This document shows, piece after piece, positions 17,404 to 25,239 of a DNA stretch of 64,000 bases. The number at the start of each line of letters is the position of its first letter. Position 1 is the first letter of the stretch. The notes beneath the pieces are model-generated. The model was not told the origin of the DNA, ran no database searches, and saw nothing but the letters and a program-made list of their open reading frames with translations. Source of the stretch: HGM13006 sp963650135 (GTDB taxonomy: Bacteria; Bacillota; Clostridia; Oscillospirales; Oscillospiraceae); the NCBI GenBank assembly GCA_963650135.1, contig CAVJLG010000009.1, positions 33,892-97,891 on the forward strand, in the 5' to 3' direction. Both the position numbers and the translations under genes were made by a program.

Positions 17404-17892
17404 ATGAAATGTAAAAAATGCGGCACCGAAGTAGACAATCGCGCCAGTTTTTGCCCGGTTTGCGGCGAACCTATGGGCTTTGGCGATGGCCCCCAGTCGA
17501 CGCGCCCCAACGGTTACGGCAATTCCGGCGGCTACCGTGCCCCCATCACCAGCCGCAGCATCCCCATGGCAATTATTCTTTCCATTATCACCTGCGGCAT
17601 TTACGGAATTTATTGGATGTATTGCCTGGTCAATGACCTGAACACCGCCAGCGGCCATGACGGCGACACCAGCGGCGGCATGGTCATCCTGTTTACCATC
17701 ATCACCTGCGGCATTTATGGCCTCTATTGGTACTACACCGCCGGACGCAAGGTAAGTGAAATTCAGGAATATGACAGACGGCCTCAGGACAGCTATCTGG
17801 GCATTCTCTATCTGGTGCTGGATCTGTTCCGGCTTAGCATTGTCTCCATGGCGCTGATTCAGAATGAGCTCAACCAAGTGGCAGGACTGTAA
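17404..17892 (+). CDS. Zinc-ribbon membrane protein with DUF4234-like repeats
   Basis: A 162-residue protein. The N-terminal zinc ribbon is CKKCGTEV...CPVCGEP (two C-x2-C pairs). It is followed by a short Gly/Arg linker and membrane segments. The phrase IITCGIYGIYWMY recurs as IITCGIYGLYWYY about 40 residues later, typical of DUF4234 proteins. A third hydrophobic stretch (LGILYLVLDLFRLSIVSM) is near the C terminus. AAGGAG is well placed upstream. The function of the family is not established. It overlaps the DUF2752 gene by 29 bases. Confidence 0.82.
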   Translation: MKCKKCGTEVDNRASFCPVCGEPMGFGDGPQSTRPNGYGNSGGYRAPITSRSIPMAIILSIITCGIYGIYWMYCLVNDLNTASGHDGDTSGGMVILFTIITCGIYGLYWYYTAGRKVSEIQEYDRRPQDSYLGILYLVLDLFRLSIVSMALIQNELNQVAGL

Positions 17893-18268
17893 ACCGCGCA
17901 TTTACCGGGTGCTTATCCTATGGCTGGGGCTCCCGTTGCTTGGAGCGCTCTATGGGCTTTGGGTATCGCATACCGGATTCGGCATTCCGTGCCTGTTTTA
18001 TACCGCAACCGGTCTTAAATGCCCCGGCTGCGGCATCACCCATATGGCGCTGTGCCTGATGCATGGGGATTTGGGCGGCGCATATTCCGAAAATCCCATG
18101 GTTCTGATGCTGCTGCCCATCTTATTGGCGCTGCTGCTTCGGCTGACGTTTCGCTATGTGAAAACCGGCAGTCGGCAGCTGACAACGTGGGAGAATCGCA
18201 TCGTAATCGGCATGGTCGTCTTGCTCATCGGCTTCGGGGTCCTGCGAAATTTGAAATTTTTCGCTTGA
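17864..18268 (+). CDS. DUF2752-family small membrane protein
   Basis: A 134-residue protein with three hydrophobic segments. The DUF2752 signature CPGCGITHMALCLMHGD follows an outer loop with a further Cys (GIPCLFYTATGLK). The first segment (VLILWLGLPLLGALYGLWV) acts as an uncleaved anchor. The start lies inside the preceding zinc-ribbon gene, so translation is probably coupled. Function unknown; in other genomes the family often sits beside zinc-ribbon or DUF4234 proteins, as here. Confidence 0.82.
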   Translation: MSSTKWQDCKPRIYRVLILWLGLPLLGALYGLWVSHTGFGIPCLFYTATGLKCPGCGITHMALCLMHGDLGGAYSENPMVLMLLPILLALLLRLTFRYVKTGSRQLTTWENRIVIGMVVLLIGFGVLRNLKFFA

Positions 18269-18294
18269 CAAGTCCCGATGGGGTATGCTATACT
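18265..18294 (+). promoter_or_regulatory. Promoter of the tyrS T-box transcript
   Basis: A perfect TTGACA (18265-18270) and TATACT (18289-18294), preceded by TGC, are 18 bases apart. The -35 overlaps the DUF2752 stop region. Confidence 0.8.
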
Positions 18295-18305
18295 CCCGAA
18301 CAGAT

Positions 18306-18497
18306 AAGAGAAAGGCAATGATGGAGAACAGTAGGTGCTTCCATTGACGTTCAGAGAGCTTCCGGTTGGTGAAAGGGAGCCGTCAGGTGCGCTGAAATTA
18401 CACTCCGGAGCTTCCGGCTGAATTCCAGTAGGCCCCCACGGTTGCGCCCGTTATCGCGCCGGAGTTGTCAGACTCCCTGAGGCTGTTTGCCGTGAGG
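18306..18497 (+). promoter_or_regulatory. T-box riboswitch (tyrosine), 3' end lost in the N gap
   Basis: The leader shows Stem I features of T-box RNAs: GGCAATGATGGAGAACAGTA at its base, the GAGAGCTTCCGGTTGGTGAAA distal segment, and AGTAGGC plus CCCGTTATCGCGC further on. The specifier is best read as TAC (18399-18401) followed by A, a tyrosine codon. This fits the tyrS coding sequence after the gap. The T-box/antiterminator core and terminator should lie in the N run and cannot be seen. Uncharged tRNA-Tyr would bind and allow read-through into tyrS. Confidence 0.85.
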
Positions 18498-19155
18498 NNN
18501 NNNNNNNNNNNNNNNNNNNNNNNNNNNNNNNNNNNNNNNNNNNNNNNNNNNNNNNNNNNNNNNNNNNNNNNNNNNNNNNNNNNNNNNNNNNNNNNNNNNN
18601 NNNNNNNNNNNNNNNNNNNNNNNNNNNNNNNNNNNNNNNNNNNNNNNNNNNNNNNNNNNNNNNNNNNNNNNNNNNNNNNNNNNNNNNNNNNNNNNNNNNN
18701 NNNNNNNNNNNNNNNNNNNNNNNNNNNNNNNNNNNNNNNNNNNNNNNNNNNNNNNNNNNNNNNNNNNNNNNNNNNNNNNNNNNNNNNNNNNNNNNNNNNN
18801 NNNNNNNNNNNNNNNNNNNNNNNNNNNNNNNNNNNNNNNNNNNNNNNNNNNNNNNNNNNNNNNNNNNNNNNNNNNNNNNNNNNNNNNNNNNNNNNNNNNN
18901 NNNNNNNNNNNNNNNNNNNNNNNNNNNNNNNNNNNNNNNNNNNNNNNNNNNNNNNNNNNNNNNNNNNNNNNNNNNNNNNNNNNNNNNNNNNNNNNNNNNN
19001 NNNNNNNNNNNNNNNNNNNNNNNNNNNNNNNNNNNNNNNNNNNNNNNNNNNNNNNNNNNNNNNNNNNNNNNNNNNNNNNNNNNNNNNNNNNNNNNNNNNN
19101 NNNNNNNNNNNNNNNNNNNNNNNNNNNNNNNNNNNNNNNNNNNNNNNNNNNNNNN
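18498..19155. other. Assembly gap of 658 N
   Basis: The bases are unknown. From TyrRS length of roughly 400 residues, the gap should hold the T-box antiterminator/terminator and about the first 180 codons of tyrS. Confidence 0.99.
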
Positions 19156-19844
19156 ACTACGGCTGCAACATGCAGTTCGGCGGCGACGACCAGTGGAGCA
19201 ACATGCTGGGCGGACGTGAGCTTATTCGCCGGAAGCTGGGTGACGGCACTAAGGCCAACTCCATGACCATCACCCTGCTCACCGATTCCCAGGGCAAGAA
19301 GATGGGCAAGACCGCTGGCAACGCTGTATGGCTGGACGCCAACAAGACTTCTCCCTACGATTTCTACCAGTACTGGAGAAACGTTGGCGATGCCGATGTT
19401 ATGAAGTGCATCCGTATGTTGACGTTCCTGCCGCTGGAGCAGATCAACGAGATGGACAAGTGGGAGGGCAGCCAGCTCAACCAGGCCAAGGAGATTCTCG
19501 CTTACGAGCTCACCAAGATGGTTCACGGCGAAGAGGAAGCCGAGAAGGCCCAGACTGCTGCCCGCGCAATCTTCGTTTCCGGCGGCGCTTCCGCTGATAT
19601 GCCCACCACCGAGCTGACCGCAGAGGACGTGCCCGAGGATTCCATCGGCGTTCTGAGCCTGATGGTGAAGTGCGGCCTGGCAAAGTCCAACGGCGAGGCC
19701 CGCCGTCTGGTACAGCAGGGCGGTGTTCTGATTGCCGACGAGAAGGTCACGGATCCCGCTGCAACCGTTTCCAAGGCAGATCTGGAAGCCGGTGTGGTCA
19801 TTAAGAAGGGCAAGAAGGTCTTCCATAAGGCGGTTCTAAAGTAA
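19156..19844 (+). CDS. tyrS: Tyrosyl-tRNA synthetase (5' part in assembly gap)
   Basis: The visible 228 C-terminal residues begin in the catalytic domain at YGCNMQFGGDDQWSN, the tyrosine-binding GGxDQ region. They contain the class I signature KMSKS as KKMGKT, followed by the anticodon-binding helices and a C-terminal S4 domain (LAKSNGEARRLVQQGGV). This is the bacterial TyrS layout. The start codon is within the N gap. It is controlled by the T-box upstream and ended by a strong terminator. Confidence 0.95.
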
Positions 19845-19865
19845 TCACCCAAATCATATGATTGA

Positions 19866-19896
19866 AACTCCCGCAGAAAATCTGCGGGAGTTTTTT
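19866..19896 (+). terminator. Intrinsic terminator of tyrS
   Basis: Arms AACTCCCGCAGA and TCTGCGGGAGTT enclose a two-base loop and are followed by TTTTT. Confidence 0.9.
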
Positions 19897-19906
19897 GCAT
19901 TTCCTC

Positions 19907-19952
19907 TTGACACATGTGTGCATACTGTATATACTGTTTATGCACAGTATGC
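19907..19952 (+). promoter_or_regulatory. Promoter with overlapping inverted-repeat operator for the GntR-ABC operon
   Basis: TTGACA (19907-19912), a 17-base spacer and TATACT (19930-19935) form a near-consensus promoter. A perfect 9-bp inverted repeat, GCATACTGT (19920-19928) and ACAGTATGC (19944-19952), flanks the -10. A second pair, TGTGCATA and TATGCACA, is nested with it. The placement suggests self-repression by the YtrA-type GntR protein encoded next. Confidence 0.8.
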
Positions 19953-19966
19953 AAGGAGGTGCCAGA

Positions 19967-20344
19967 TTGCAGATTCTCATTGATAACAAAAGCGGCGCAC
20001 CGATTTATGAACAGATTTACACCCAGTTAAAAGAACAAATTATTTCCGGCGCACTGACGGAAGATCAGCCGCTGCCCTCCATCCGGGGACTTGCCAAGGA
20101 TCTGCGCATCAGCGTCATTACCACCAAGCGCGCTTACGACGAGCTGGAACAGGAGGGCTTCCTCTATACCGTCGCCGGAAAGGGCTCCTTCGTAGCCAGG
20201 AAAAATACCGCGCTGCTGCGGGAAGAACAGCTGAAAAAAATAGAAGATCATTTATCGGAGGTCCGTCGGCTGGCTGCCACCATTTCGCTCAGCCGGGAGG
20301 ACATCCGCGACATGCTGGATCTCATGTGGGAGGACGAGCCATGA
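19967..20344 (+). CDS. GntR-family transcriptional regulator, YtrA subfamily
   Basis: A 125-residue short GntR protein starts at TTG 19967, behind AAGGAGGT. The winged helix covers residues 5-75, with IYEQIYTQLKEQIISG, the recognition region RGLAKDLRISVITTKRAYDELEQEG and the wing VAGKGSFV. The short C terminus is a dimerisation helix pair, not a ligand domain, as in YtrA regulators of ABC exporter operons. Its stop overlaps the ATPase start (ATGA). It very likely binds the inverted repeat at its own promoter. Confidence 0.93.
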   Translation: MQILIDNKSGAPIYEQIYTQLKEQIISGALTEDQPLPSIRGLAKDLRISVITTKRAYDELEQEGFLYTVAGKGSFVARKNTALLREEQLKKIEDHLSEVRRLAATISLSREDIRDMLDLMWEDEP

Positions 20345-21192
20345 ACGCCATTACCGTAAGCAATCTGCAAAAGAATTATCCCGCCGGAAAAGAGCCCGGA
20401 TTTACCTTTGGCCCGGTGAGTCTTACCCTGCCGGAGGGGGCCATTCTGGGGCTTATCGGGGAAAACGGCGCCGGTAAAACCACGCTGATGAAGCTGATTC
20501 TTGGTCTGCGCCGTTCCGATGCCGGTGAAATCTCCGTTTTGGGCGGTCAGCCGGGGGACACTTCCGTAAACGAGCAGCTGGGCGTGGTGCTGGATGAGCC
20601 CGGCGTTCCGGCCTGCCTCACGCCGCGTCAGTTCGGTAAGGTGCTCCACCGTATCTACCGCAGCTGGGATGATGCGTGCTATGAGCGCTATCTCCGCGAA
20701 CTGGATTTGCCGGAAAACAAAGCATTTTCCGACTTTTCCAAGGGCATGAAAATGAAATTATCCATTGCCGCCGCGCTGGCCCATCATCCAAAGCTGCTGA
20801 TTCTGGACGAACCCACCTCGGGACTTGACCCGGTGGTGCGGGAGGAGGTGGTGGAGCTGTTTTCCGACTTCACCCGTGACCCTTCCCATTCCGTGCTGAT
20901 CTCCTCGCACATTGTGGAGGACCTGGAAAAGCTCTGTGACTATACCGCATTCCTGCACCGCGGAACACTTCTGCTCTGTGAGGAAAAGGACCGGCTGCTG
21001 GAGCAATACGGCATTCTCCATTGCAGTCTGGAGGATTGTAAGGCCCTTTTGCCGGAGGCAATTGTCCATCAGAAGGATTCGCCCTATGGGGTGGAAGCGC
21101 TGGTGCGCAGGGATTTGGTACCCGGGCGCTTTTCGCTGCGTCCTGCCGGGCTGGAAGAGATTTTTGTGGGTATGGTAAAGGAGGAACGGTAA
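20341..21192 (+). CDS. ABC transporter ATP-binding protein (exporter type)
   Basis: A 283-residue single ATPase with Walker A GENGAGKTT and a signature reading FSKGMKMKLSIA, where SKGM replaces LSGGQ as often seen in YtrB/BcrA-like proteins. Walker B is LLILDEPTSGLD and the switch histidine lies in SSHIVEDLEKL. The C-terminal 70 residues form the accessory domain. ATG 20341 overlaps the GntR stop. With the downstream permease it forms a small exporter, commonly induced by cell-envelope antibiotics in related systems. Confidence 0.93.
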   Translation: MNAITVSNLQKNYPAGKEPGFTFGPVSLTLPEGAILGLIGENGAGKTTLMKLILGLRRSDAGEISVLGGQPGDTSVNEQLGVVLDEPGVPACLTPRQFGKVLHRIYRSWDDACYERYLRELDLPENKAFSDFSKGMKMKLSIAAALAHHPKLLILDEPTSGLDPVVREEVVELFSDFTRDPSHSVLISSHIVEDLEKLCDYTAFLHRGTLLLCEEKDRLLEQYGILHCSLEDCKALLPEAIVHQKDSPYGVEALVRRDLVPGRFSLRPAGLEEIFVGMVKEER

Positions 21193-21193
21193 C

Positions 21194-21787
21194 ATGCTGG
21201 GACTGATTCAGAAGGACATCTATCAAATGCTGAAATATCAGCGTGTCCTGATGCTGATTGTGGTGATCTTTGCGATTGCTTCCTCGAAAAATCAAGACAA
21301 TGCGTTCTTTCTGGTGTACCCCTCGGTGATTGCCGGACTATCTACGGTGACGCTGCAAAGCTATGATGAGCAGGGCGGATTCAGCAGCTACAGCGCCATA
21401 ATGCCGGTATCCCGGAAAACCGTGGTGGGTGCAAAATATATCTACGGCATTGCGATGGTGGTGCTGGTGGCGCTGCTGGAGGCGGTTTCTTATCTGGTAT
21501 TTCAGAATTCCGTTTCAGATGCGGTACGGAATATCGGCTTTACAACCGTTGCGGGGCTAATTTGCGTCAGCGTATTTCTTCCCTTCATCTTCTGGATTGG
21601 GGTGGAACGGGGCCGCACCGCCTATGTAGTAGCCATGAGCGTATTTTGCGCACTGACGCTTCTGCTGAAAGAACAGCTCACCAATATTCCAAGTGTCACC
21701 ATTGGGGTTGCACTGGTCCTCTGCCTGGCTCTTGTGGCAGTCTCCTATGGATTGTCCGCCACCGGATATTCGAGGCGGGAATTATAA
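21194..21787 (+). CDS. ABC-2 type permease (small, six membrane segments)
   Basis: A 197-residue membrane protein starts one base after the ATPase gene, behind AAAGGAGG. Six hydrophobic segments are visible. The loop after the second contains LQSYDEQGGFSSYSAIMPVSRKTVVGAKY, typical of the ABC2_membrane_2 family where a short half-transporter dimerises. It is the export channel partner of the ATPase. The substrate is unknown; the GntR-ATPase-permease order matches YtrABC-like modules. Confidence 0.88.
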   Translation: MLGLIQKDIYQMLKYQRVLMLIVVIFAIASSKNQDNAFFLVYPSVIAGLSTVTLQSYDEQGGFSSYSAIMPVSRKTVVGAKYIYGIAMVVLVALLEAVSYLVFQNSVSDAVRNIGFTTVAGLICVSVFLPFIFWIGVERGRTAYVVAMSVFCALTLLLKEQLTNIPSVTIGVALVLCLALVAVSYGLSATGYSRREL

Positions 21788-21793
21788 CCAGAA

Positions 21794-21826
21794 AAGCTCC
21801 GGAACACAAACCGTGCTCCGGAGCTT
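21794..21826 (-). terminator. Intrinsic terminator, convergent junction
   Basis: Arms AAGCTCCGGA and TCCGGAGCTT flank a 13-base loop. The minus strand reads on into CTTTTCT, favouring termination of ahcY; it may also act for the ABC operon. Confidence 0.7.
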
Positions 21827-21842
21827 ATTGTTATGCTTCCAA

Positions 21843-23087
21843 TCAGACTTCCCAGCCGTTTAAATACTTCACCTGGGCGTCGGTGAGGGTATCCACCTTC
21901 AGGCCCATGGCGTCCAGCTTGATTTTGGAAACCAGATCGTCGATCTCATCGGGTACCTCATAGACATCGTTCTGCATTTCCGCCCGGTGCTCCATGAGAT
22001 ATTTCAGGCTCATGGACTGAATGGCGAAACTCATGTCCATAATCTCAGCAGGGTGGCCGTTGCCGGAGGCCAGATTCACCAGTCGGCCTTCTGCCAGCAG
22101 GTTCAGGGTGCGTCCGTCGGGCAGCTCATAGCCCATGATCTCATCTCGGCGAAGATAGACCTTGGTTGCCATCTCCCGAAGCTCCACCTCGTTGACCTCT
22201 ACATTAAAATGTCCGGCGTTGCTCAGGAACGCATTGTTCTTCATCTTCTCAAAGTGCCGCTTGGTAATCACGTCACGGCAGCCGGTGGCGGTAACGAAGA
22301 TATCGCCCAGAGGAGCCGCCTCGTCCATGGTCATGACCATATAGCCGTCCATGGTAGCCTCCAGTGCCTTAATGGGGTCGATCTCAGTGACAATCACCGT
22401 TGCCCCCATGCCCTTTGCCCGCATGGCAATGCCCCGGCCACAGTAGCCATAACCGGCCACCACCACGGTACGGCCTGCCACCAGAAGGTTTGTGGTGTGC
22501 ATAATGGCATCCCATACGCTCTGGCCGGTGCCGTATTTATTGTCGTAATAATGCTTGCACTTGGCATCGTTGACGTTCATCATGGGGAAGGGGAGTGCGC
22601 CTGCCTTGGCCCGGGCCTTGAGCCGATGGATGCCGGTGGTAGTTTCCTCGCAGCCGCCCATCACCTTGTCGGCATAGTCCTTGCAGGTGGAGGTCAGCAG
22701 CTCCAGCAGGTCGCCGCCGTCGTCAATGAACAGGTCGGGATGGCAGGAGAGGGTCTGGCTTAAATGCTCCAGATACTCCTCCTGGGTTGCGCCGTGCCAT
22801 GCCGCCACATGCACGCCCAGGGATGCCAGACCTGCCGCCACATCATCCTGGGTGGACAGGGGATTGCAGCCGGTGGCATAGACCTCTGCGCCTGCGGCCT
22901 TGAGCACCGTGGCAAGGTAAGCGGTTTTTGCCTCCATATGAATGGACATGGCAATGGTCTTCCCGGCGAAGGGCTTGGTTTTCTCAAATTCCTTCTTGAT
23001 GGCGCCCAGGGCAGGCATAAAATCCTGCACCCATCTGATTTTCATGCGCCCGTGCTCCTGAAGGGACATATCTCTGACAATATTCAA
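21843..23087 (-). CDS. ahcY: Adenosylhomocysteinase
   Basis: The 414-residue enzyme hydrolyses S-adenosylhomocysteine to adenosine and homocysteine with tightly bound NAD, recycling the product of SAM-dependent methylation. Key stretches are MSIHMEAKTAYL, TETTTGIHR-like EETTTGIHRLKARA, NDAKCKHYYDNKYGTGQS with the catalytic Lys and Asn, and the Rossmann GYGYCGRG. The C terminus ends in LNGWEV. It lacks the insert of longer eukaryotic forms. The start is taken as TTG 23087, with GAGG 9 bases upstream; ATG 23069 is possible. No riboswitch is seen in its leader. Confidence 0.95.
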   Translation of the reverse strand: MNIVRDMSLQEHGRMKIRWVQDFMPALGAIKKEFEKTKPFAGKTIAMSIHMEAKTAYLATVLKAAGAEVYATGCNPLSTQDDVAAGLASLGVHVAAWHGATQEEYLEHLSQTLSCHPDLFIDDGGDLLELLTSTCKDYADKVMGGCEETTTGIHRLKARAKAGALPFPMMNVNDAKCKHYYDNKYGTGQSVWDAIMHTTNLLVAGRTVVVAGYGYCGRGIAMRAKGMGATVIVTEIDPIKALEATMDGYMVMTMDEAAPLGDIFVTATGCRDVITKRHFEKMKNNAFLSNAGHFNVEVNEVELREMATKVYLRRDEIMGYELPDGRTLNLLAEGRLVNLASGNGHPAEIMDMSFAIQSMSLKYLMEHRAEMQNDVYEVPDEIDDLVSKIKLDAMGLKVDTLTDAQVKYLNGWEV

Positions 23088-23121
23088 GGCATTCGACCTC
23101 TTTCCTCAAAAAATCAGTCCA

Positions 23122-23150
23122 AGTATATCATATAATTTACAACGGAACAA
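23122..23150 (-). promoter_or_regulatory. Promoter of ahcY
   Basis: On the minus strand, TTGTTC (23150-23145), a 17-base spacer and TATACT (23127-23122) lie 35 bases before the TTG start. Confidence 0.6.
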
Positions 23151-23170
23151 GAAAGTTTACACAATTTTCA

Positions 23171-23199
23171 TGGACTTTTCCGATCCGATGCAATAGAAT
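23171..23199 (+). promoter_or_regulatory. Promoter of the rhomboid-like gene
   Basis: TGGACT (23171-23176), a 17-base spacer and TAGAAT (23194-23199) lie just upstream of TAGGAGG and GTG 23228. The boxes are moderate. Confidence 0.5.
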
Positions 23200-23227
23200 A
23201 GGCCTACATATGTTAGGAGGATGCCAA

Positions 23228-24109
23228 GTGAATGAATTAAGACGGAAATGGAACCGTTTCCTATATAATAACGCCAACAAGGGAATCCCCAACCTGATGC
23301 TGTATATCAGCGTGGGCACCCTGATTGTCTATTTCTTTACCCTCATTGACCCCAGTAATGTGCTCTATCGGTTTTTGTGCTTTAACCGCAGCGCCATTCT
23401 CCATGGTCAGGTGTGGCGGCTGTTCACCTATATCTTCATTCCCACCTCCAGCGGCATTTGGCTGTTTCTTTTGCTGTTTGCCTACTATGGCATTGGTCGG
23501 ATGGTAGAGGCCGTATGGGGCACGCTGAAATTCAACCTGTTTTACCTCTGCGGTGTGGTGATTATGGACATTGCCGGTCTGATTCTGGGCCGAACCGCTA
23601 CCACCTACTATCTGAACCTCAGCCTGTTCCTGGCGCTGGCCACCATGTATCCCGACAACAAGGTGCTTCTCATGTATATCATCCCCATTAAGATGAAGTA
23701 TCTTGCCTGGGTCTACCTGGCCTTTACGGTATTCGACGTGATTCGGGGCGATTTCTTCTCCATATTTGCCCTGCTGAATTACTTCATTTTCTTCGGCAAA
23801 GATTGCCGGAATGTGCTGCCCGGGGCCGATCATGTGGGCTCCCGGAAGTTCCAGTTTAAGCGGAATTCCGGCGGAGGAAATCCCAACTGGGCAAATAAGT
23901 ACCGCTCCGCCACCGGCCGCCGTCCCGGCAGCGGCAACCATGGGGAGTATAAGAAAGTGGTGGATGCGCCCACCTATCGCCATAAATGCACCGTCTGCGG
24001 GCGCACCGATGTGTCGAATCCGGAGCTGGAGTTCCGTTATTGCTCCAAGTGCAACGGCTACTATTGCTATTGCCAGGATCACATCAACAACCATGTTCAC
24101 ATTCAGTAA
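23228..24109 (+). CDS. Rhomboid-like membrane protein without catalytic residues, C-terminal zinc finger
   Basis: A 293-residue protein from GTG 23228, placed 7 bases after GGAGG. The rhomboid fold is suggested by GQVWRLFTYIFIP (the WR motif of loop 1), YYGIGRMVEAVWG, and six membrane segments. The active-site GxSG should lie in the fourth segment, but the sequence there is YYLNLSLFLALATMY. The last segment lacks the catalytic His. It is therefore a predicted pseudoprotease. The C-terminal tail is basic and ends in a metal site, CTVCGRTD...YCSKCNGYYCYCQDH. It overlaps the next gene by 17 bases. The role is unknown. Confidence 0.82.
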   Translation: MNELRRKWNRFLYNNANKGIPNLMLYISVGTLIVYFFTLIDPSNVLYRFLCFNRSAILHGQVWRLFTYIFIPTSSGIWLFLLLFAYYGIGRMVEAVWGTLKFNLFYLCGVVIMDIAGLILGRTATTYYLNLSLFLALATMYPDNKVLLMYIIPIKMKYLAWVYLAFTVFDVIRGDFFSIFALLNYFIFFGKDCRNVLPGADHVGSRKFQFKRNSGGGNPNWANKYRSATGRRPGSGNHGEYKKVVDAPTYRHKCTVCGRTDVSNPELEFRYCSKCNGYYCYCQDHINNHVHIQ

Positions 24110-24944
24110 ACGCATTCCGGCGGCGCTGTCTCTGCTGGCAGCGCTGCTGTGTGTCATTCTAATTGGCTGCACAAAAGCGGATGCAGACGGCCTTACCGTG
24201 GTATTTCCGGAGCTCGGGGCCGCGGACTGCGCCATCTTAATGTCCGGGGACCACACCGTGGTCATCGACACCGGCGAAGCAGGGGATGGCGCAGCTATTT
24301 TGGACATTCTCTCAGACTATGGTCGGGATACCGTGGATTTACTGGTCATCTCCCACTACGATAAGGACCATGTGGGCGGCGCGGCGGAGCTGTTGGGTGG
24401 GGTGAACGTCCGACGAGTGATCGGCTCCAGCTATCCCAAGGATTCCGAGGAATATGCCGCCTATCAAACGGCACTTTCTCAGGCGGGGCTGACGGAGGAT
24501 ATTCTCTCTGCCCCGGAAACTGTAACGATTTCGGATAATTTCGTGCTGAACGTTTGCCCGCCAGAGCAGGCGACATATGCAGCGGACGAAAGCAACAACG
24601 CCTCCGTTGCCGTGGCGGTGCAATACGGACATACCCGCATGCTCTTTACCGGCGACGCCATGGAAGAGCGGACCCAAGAGCTCCTTTCAGCGTTTTCCGG
24701 TACCTTTGACCTTATCAAGCTGCCCCATCACGGCAGGGAAACGGAAACCGCCGCGTTGCTTTCCGATGCGTTTGGCACAGACAAAACCGCATATATCGTC
24801 ACCAGCTCGAAAAAAGAGCCGGAGGATAAGAAGCTGAAAAAGGCCGTTTCCGGTACGCTGTATCTCACCCGAAATGGAAGCGTTACAGCCCATTCCGACG
24901 GTTCCACCGTGAAAATCACTCAAACCGGGGAAGAAAACCCGTAA
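24093..24944 (+). CDS. Metallo-beta-lactamase-fold lipoprotein, ComEC C-terminal-domain-like
   Basis: A 283-residue protein whose signal peptide ends in the lipobox LIGC (Cys26). It is thus an exported, lipid-anchored enzyme. The fold motifs are VIDTGEAGD, SHYDKDHVGG (the H-x-D-x-DH variant common in ComEC), FTGDAMEE and LPHHGRETE. In ComEC the matching domain is proposed to degrade DNA during uptake. Here it stands alone without a channel domain, so the substrate is open: nucleic acid, phosphoester or other. The start lies inside the rhomboid-like gene, implying coupled synthesis with it. Confidence 0.88.
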   Translation: MFTFSKRIPAALSLLAALLCVILIGCTKADADGLTVVFPELGAADCAILMSGDHTVVIDTGEAGDGAAILDILSDYGRDTVDLLVISHYDKDHVGGAAELLGGVNVRRVIGSSYPKDSEEYAAYQTALSQAGLTEDILSAPETVTISDNFVLNVCPPEQATYAADESNNASVAVAVQYGHTRMLFTGDAMEERTQELLSAFSGTFDLIKLPHHGRETETAALLSDAFGTDKTAYIVTSSKKEPEDKKLKKAVSGTLYLTRNGSVTAHSDGSTVKITQTGEENP

Positions 24945-24978
24945 TTTTACCCACTTTCTACAAAGTGCCCGAAAACAG

Positions 24979-25006
24979 TTGACATTGCATATTTTTCTGT
25001 TATACT
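24979..25006 (+). promoter_or_regulatory. Promoter of the metK riboswitch transcript
   Basis: A perfect TTGACA (24979-24984), a 16-base spacer and TATACT (25001-25006) precede the S-box by about 50 bases. Confidence 0.8.
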
Positions 25007-25056
25007 GGTTAGGCAATGGGAAGCTATATTGCTTCGCATGTTTCAATAACTAAATA

Positions 25057-25154
25057 CACCTTATTAAGAGTGGTGGAGGGATCGGCCCTATGAAGCCCGG
25101 CAACCTGCAAATGCAAGGTGCCAAATCCGGCGGTGCAAATCGAAAGATGAGGTT
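25057..25154 (+). promoter_or_regulatory. SAM-I (S-box) riboswitch
   Basis: The conserved core is near-canonical: TTATTAAGAGTGGTGGAGGG, then GGCCCTATGAAGCCCGGCAA and CCTGCAAATGCAAGGTGCC. The P1 helix is closed by ACCTTATT and GATGAGGT. SAM binding should favour the downstream terminator and shut off metK. Confidence 0.96.
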
Positions 25155-25169
25155 TTTTATGCTCACTAT

Positions 25170-25196
25170 AACCCGCCGAAATCCGGCGGGTTTTTC
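25170..25196 (+). terminator. Riboswitch-controlled terminator of metK
   Basis: ACCCGCCG and CGGCGGGT flank AAATC and are followed by TTTTT. It lies between the S-box and metK, the expression platform of the riboswitch. Confidence 0.88.
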
Positions 25197-25239
25197 TATG
25201 CATCCAAAACCCAACCACAACACAGAAAGGATGAATCAA

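Noticed and set aside
23088..23160. SAH riboswitch before ahcY
   Set aside because: The 70-base leader is too short and lacks the conserved GAGGAGCG-type core.
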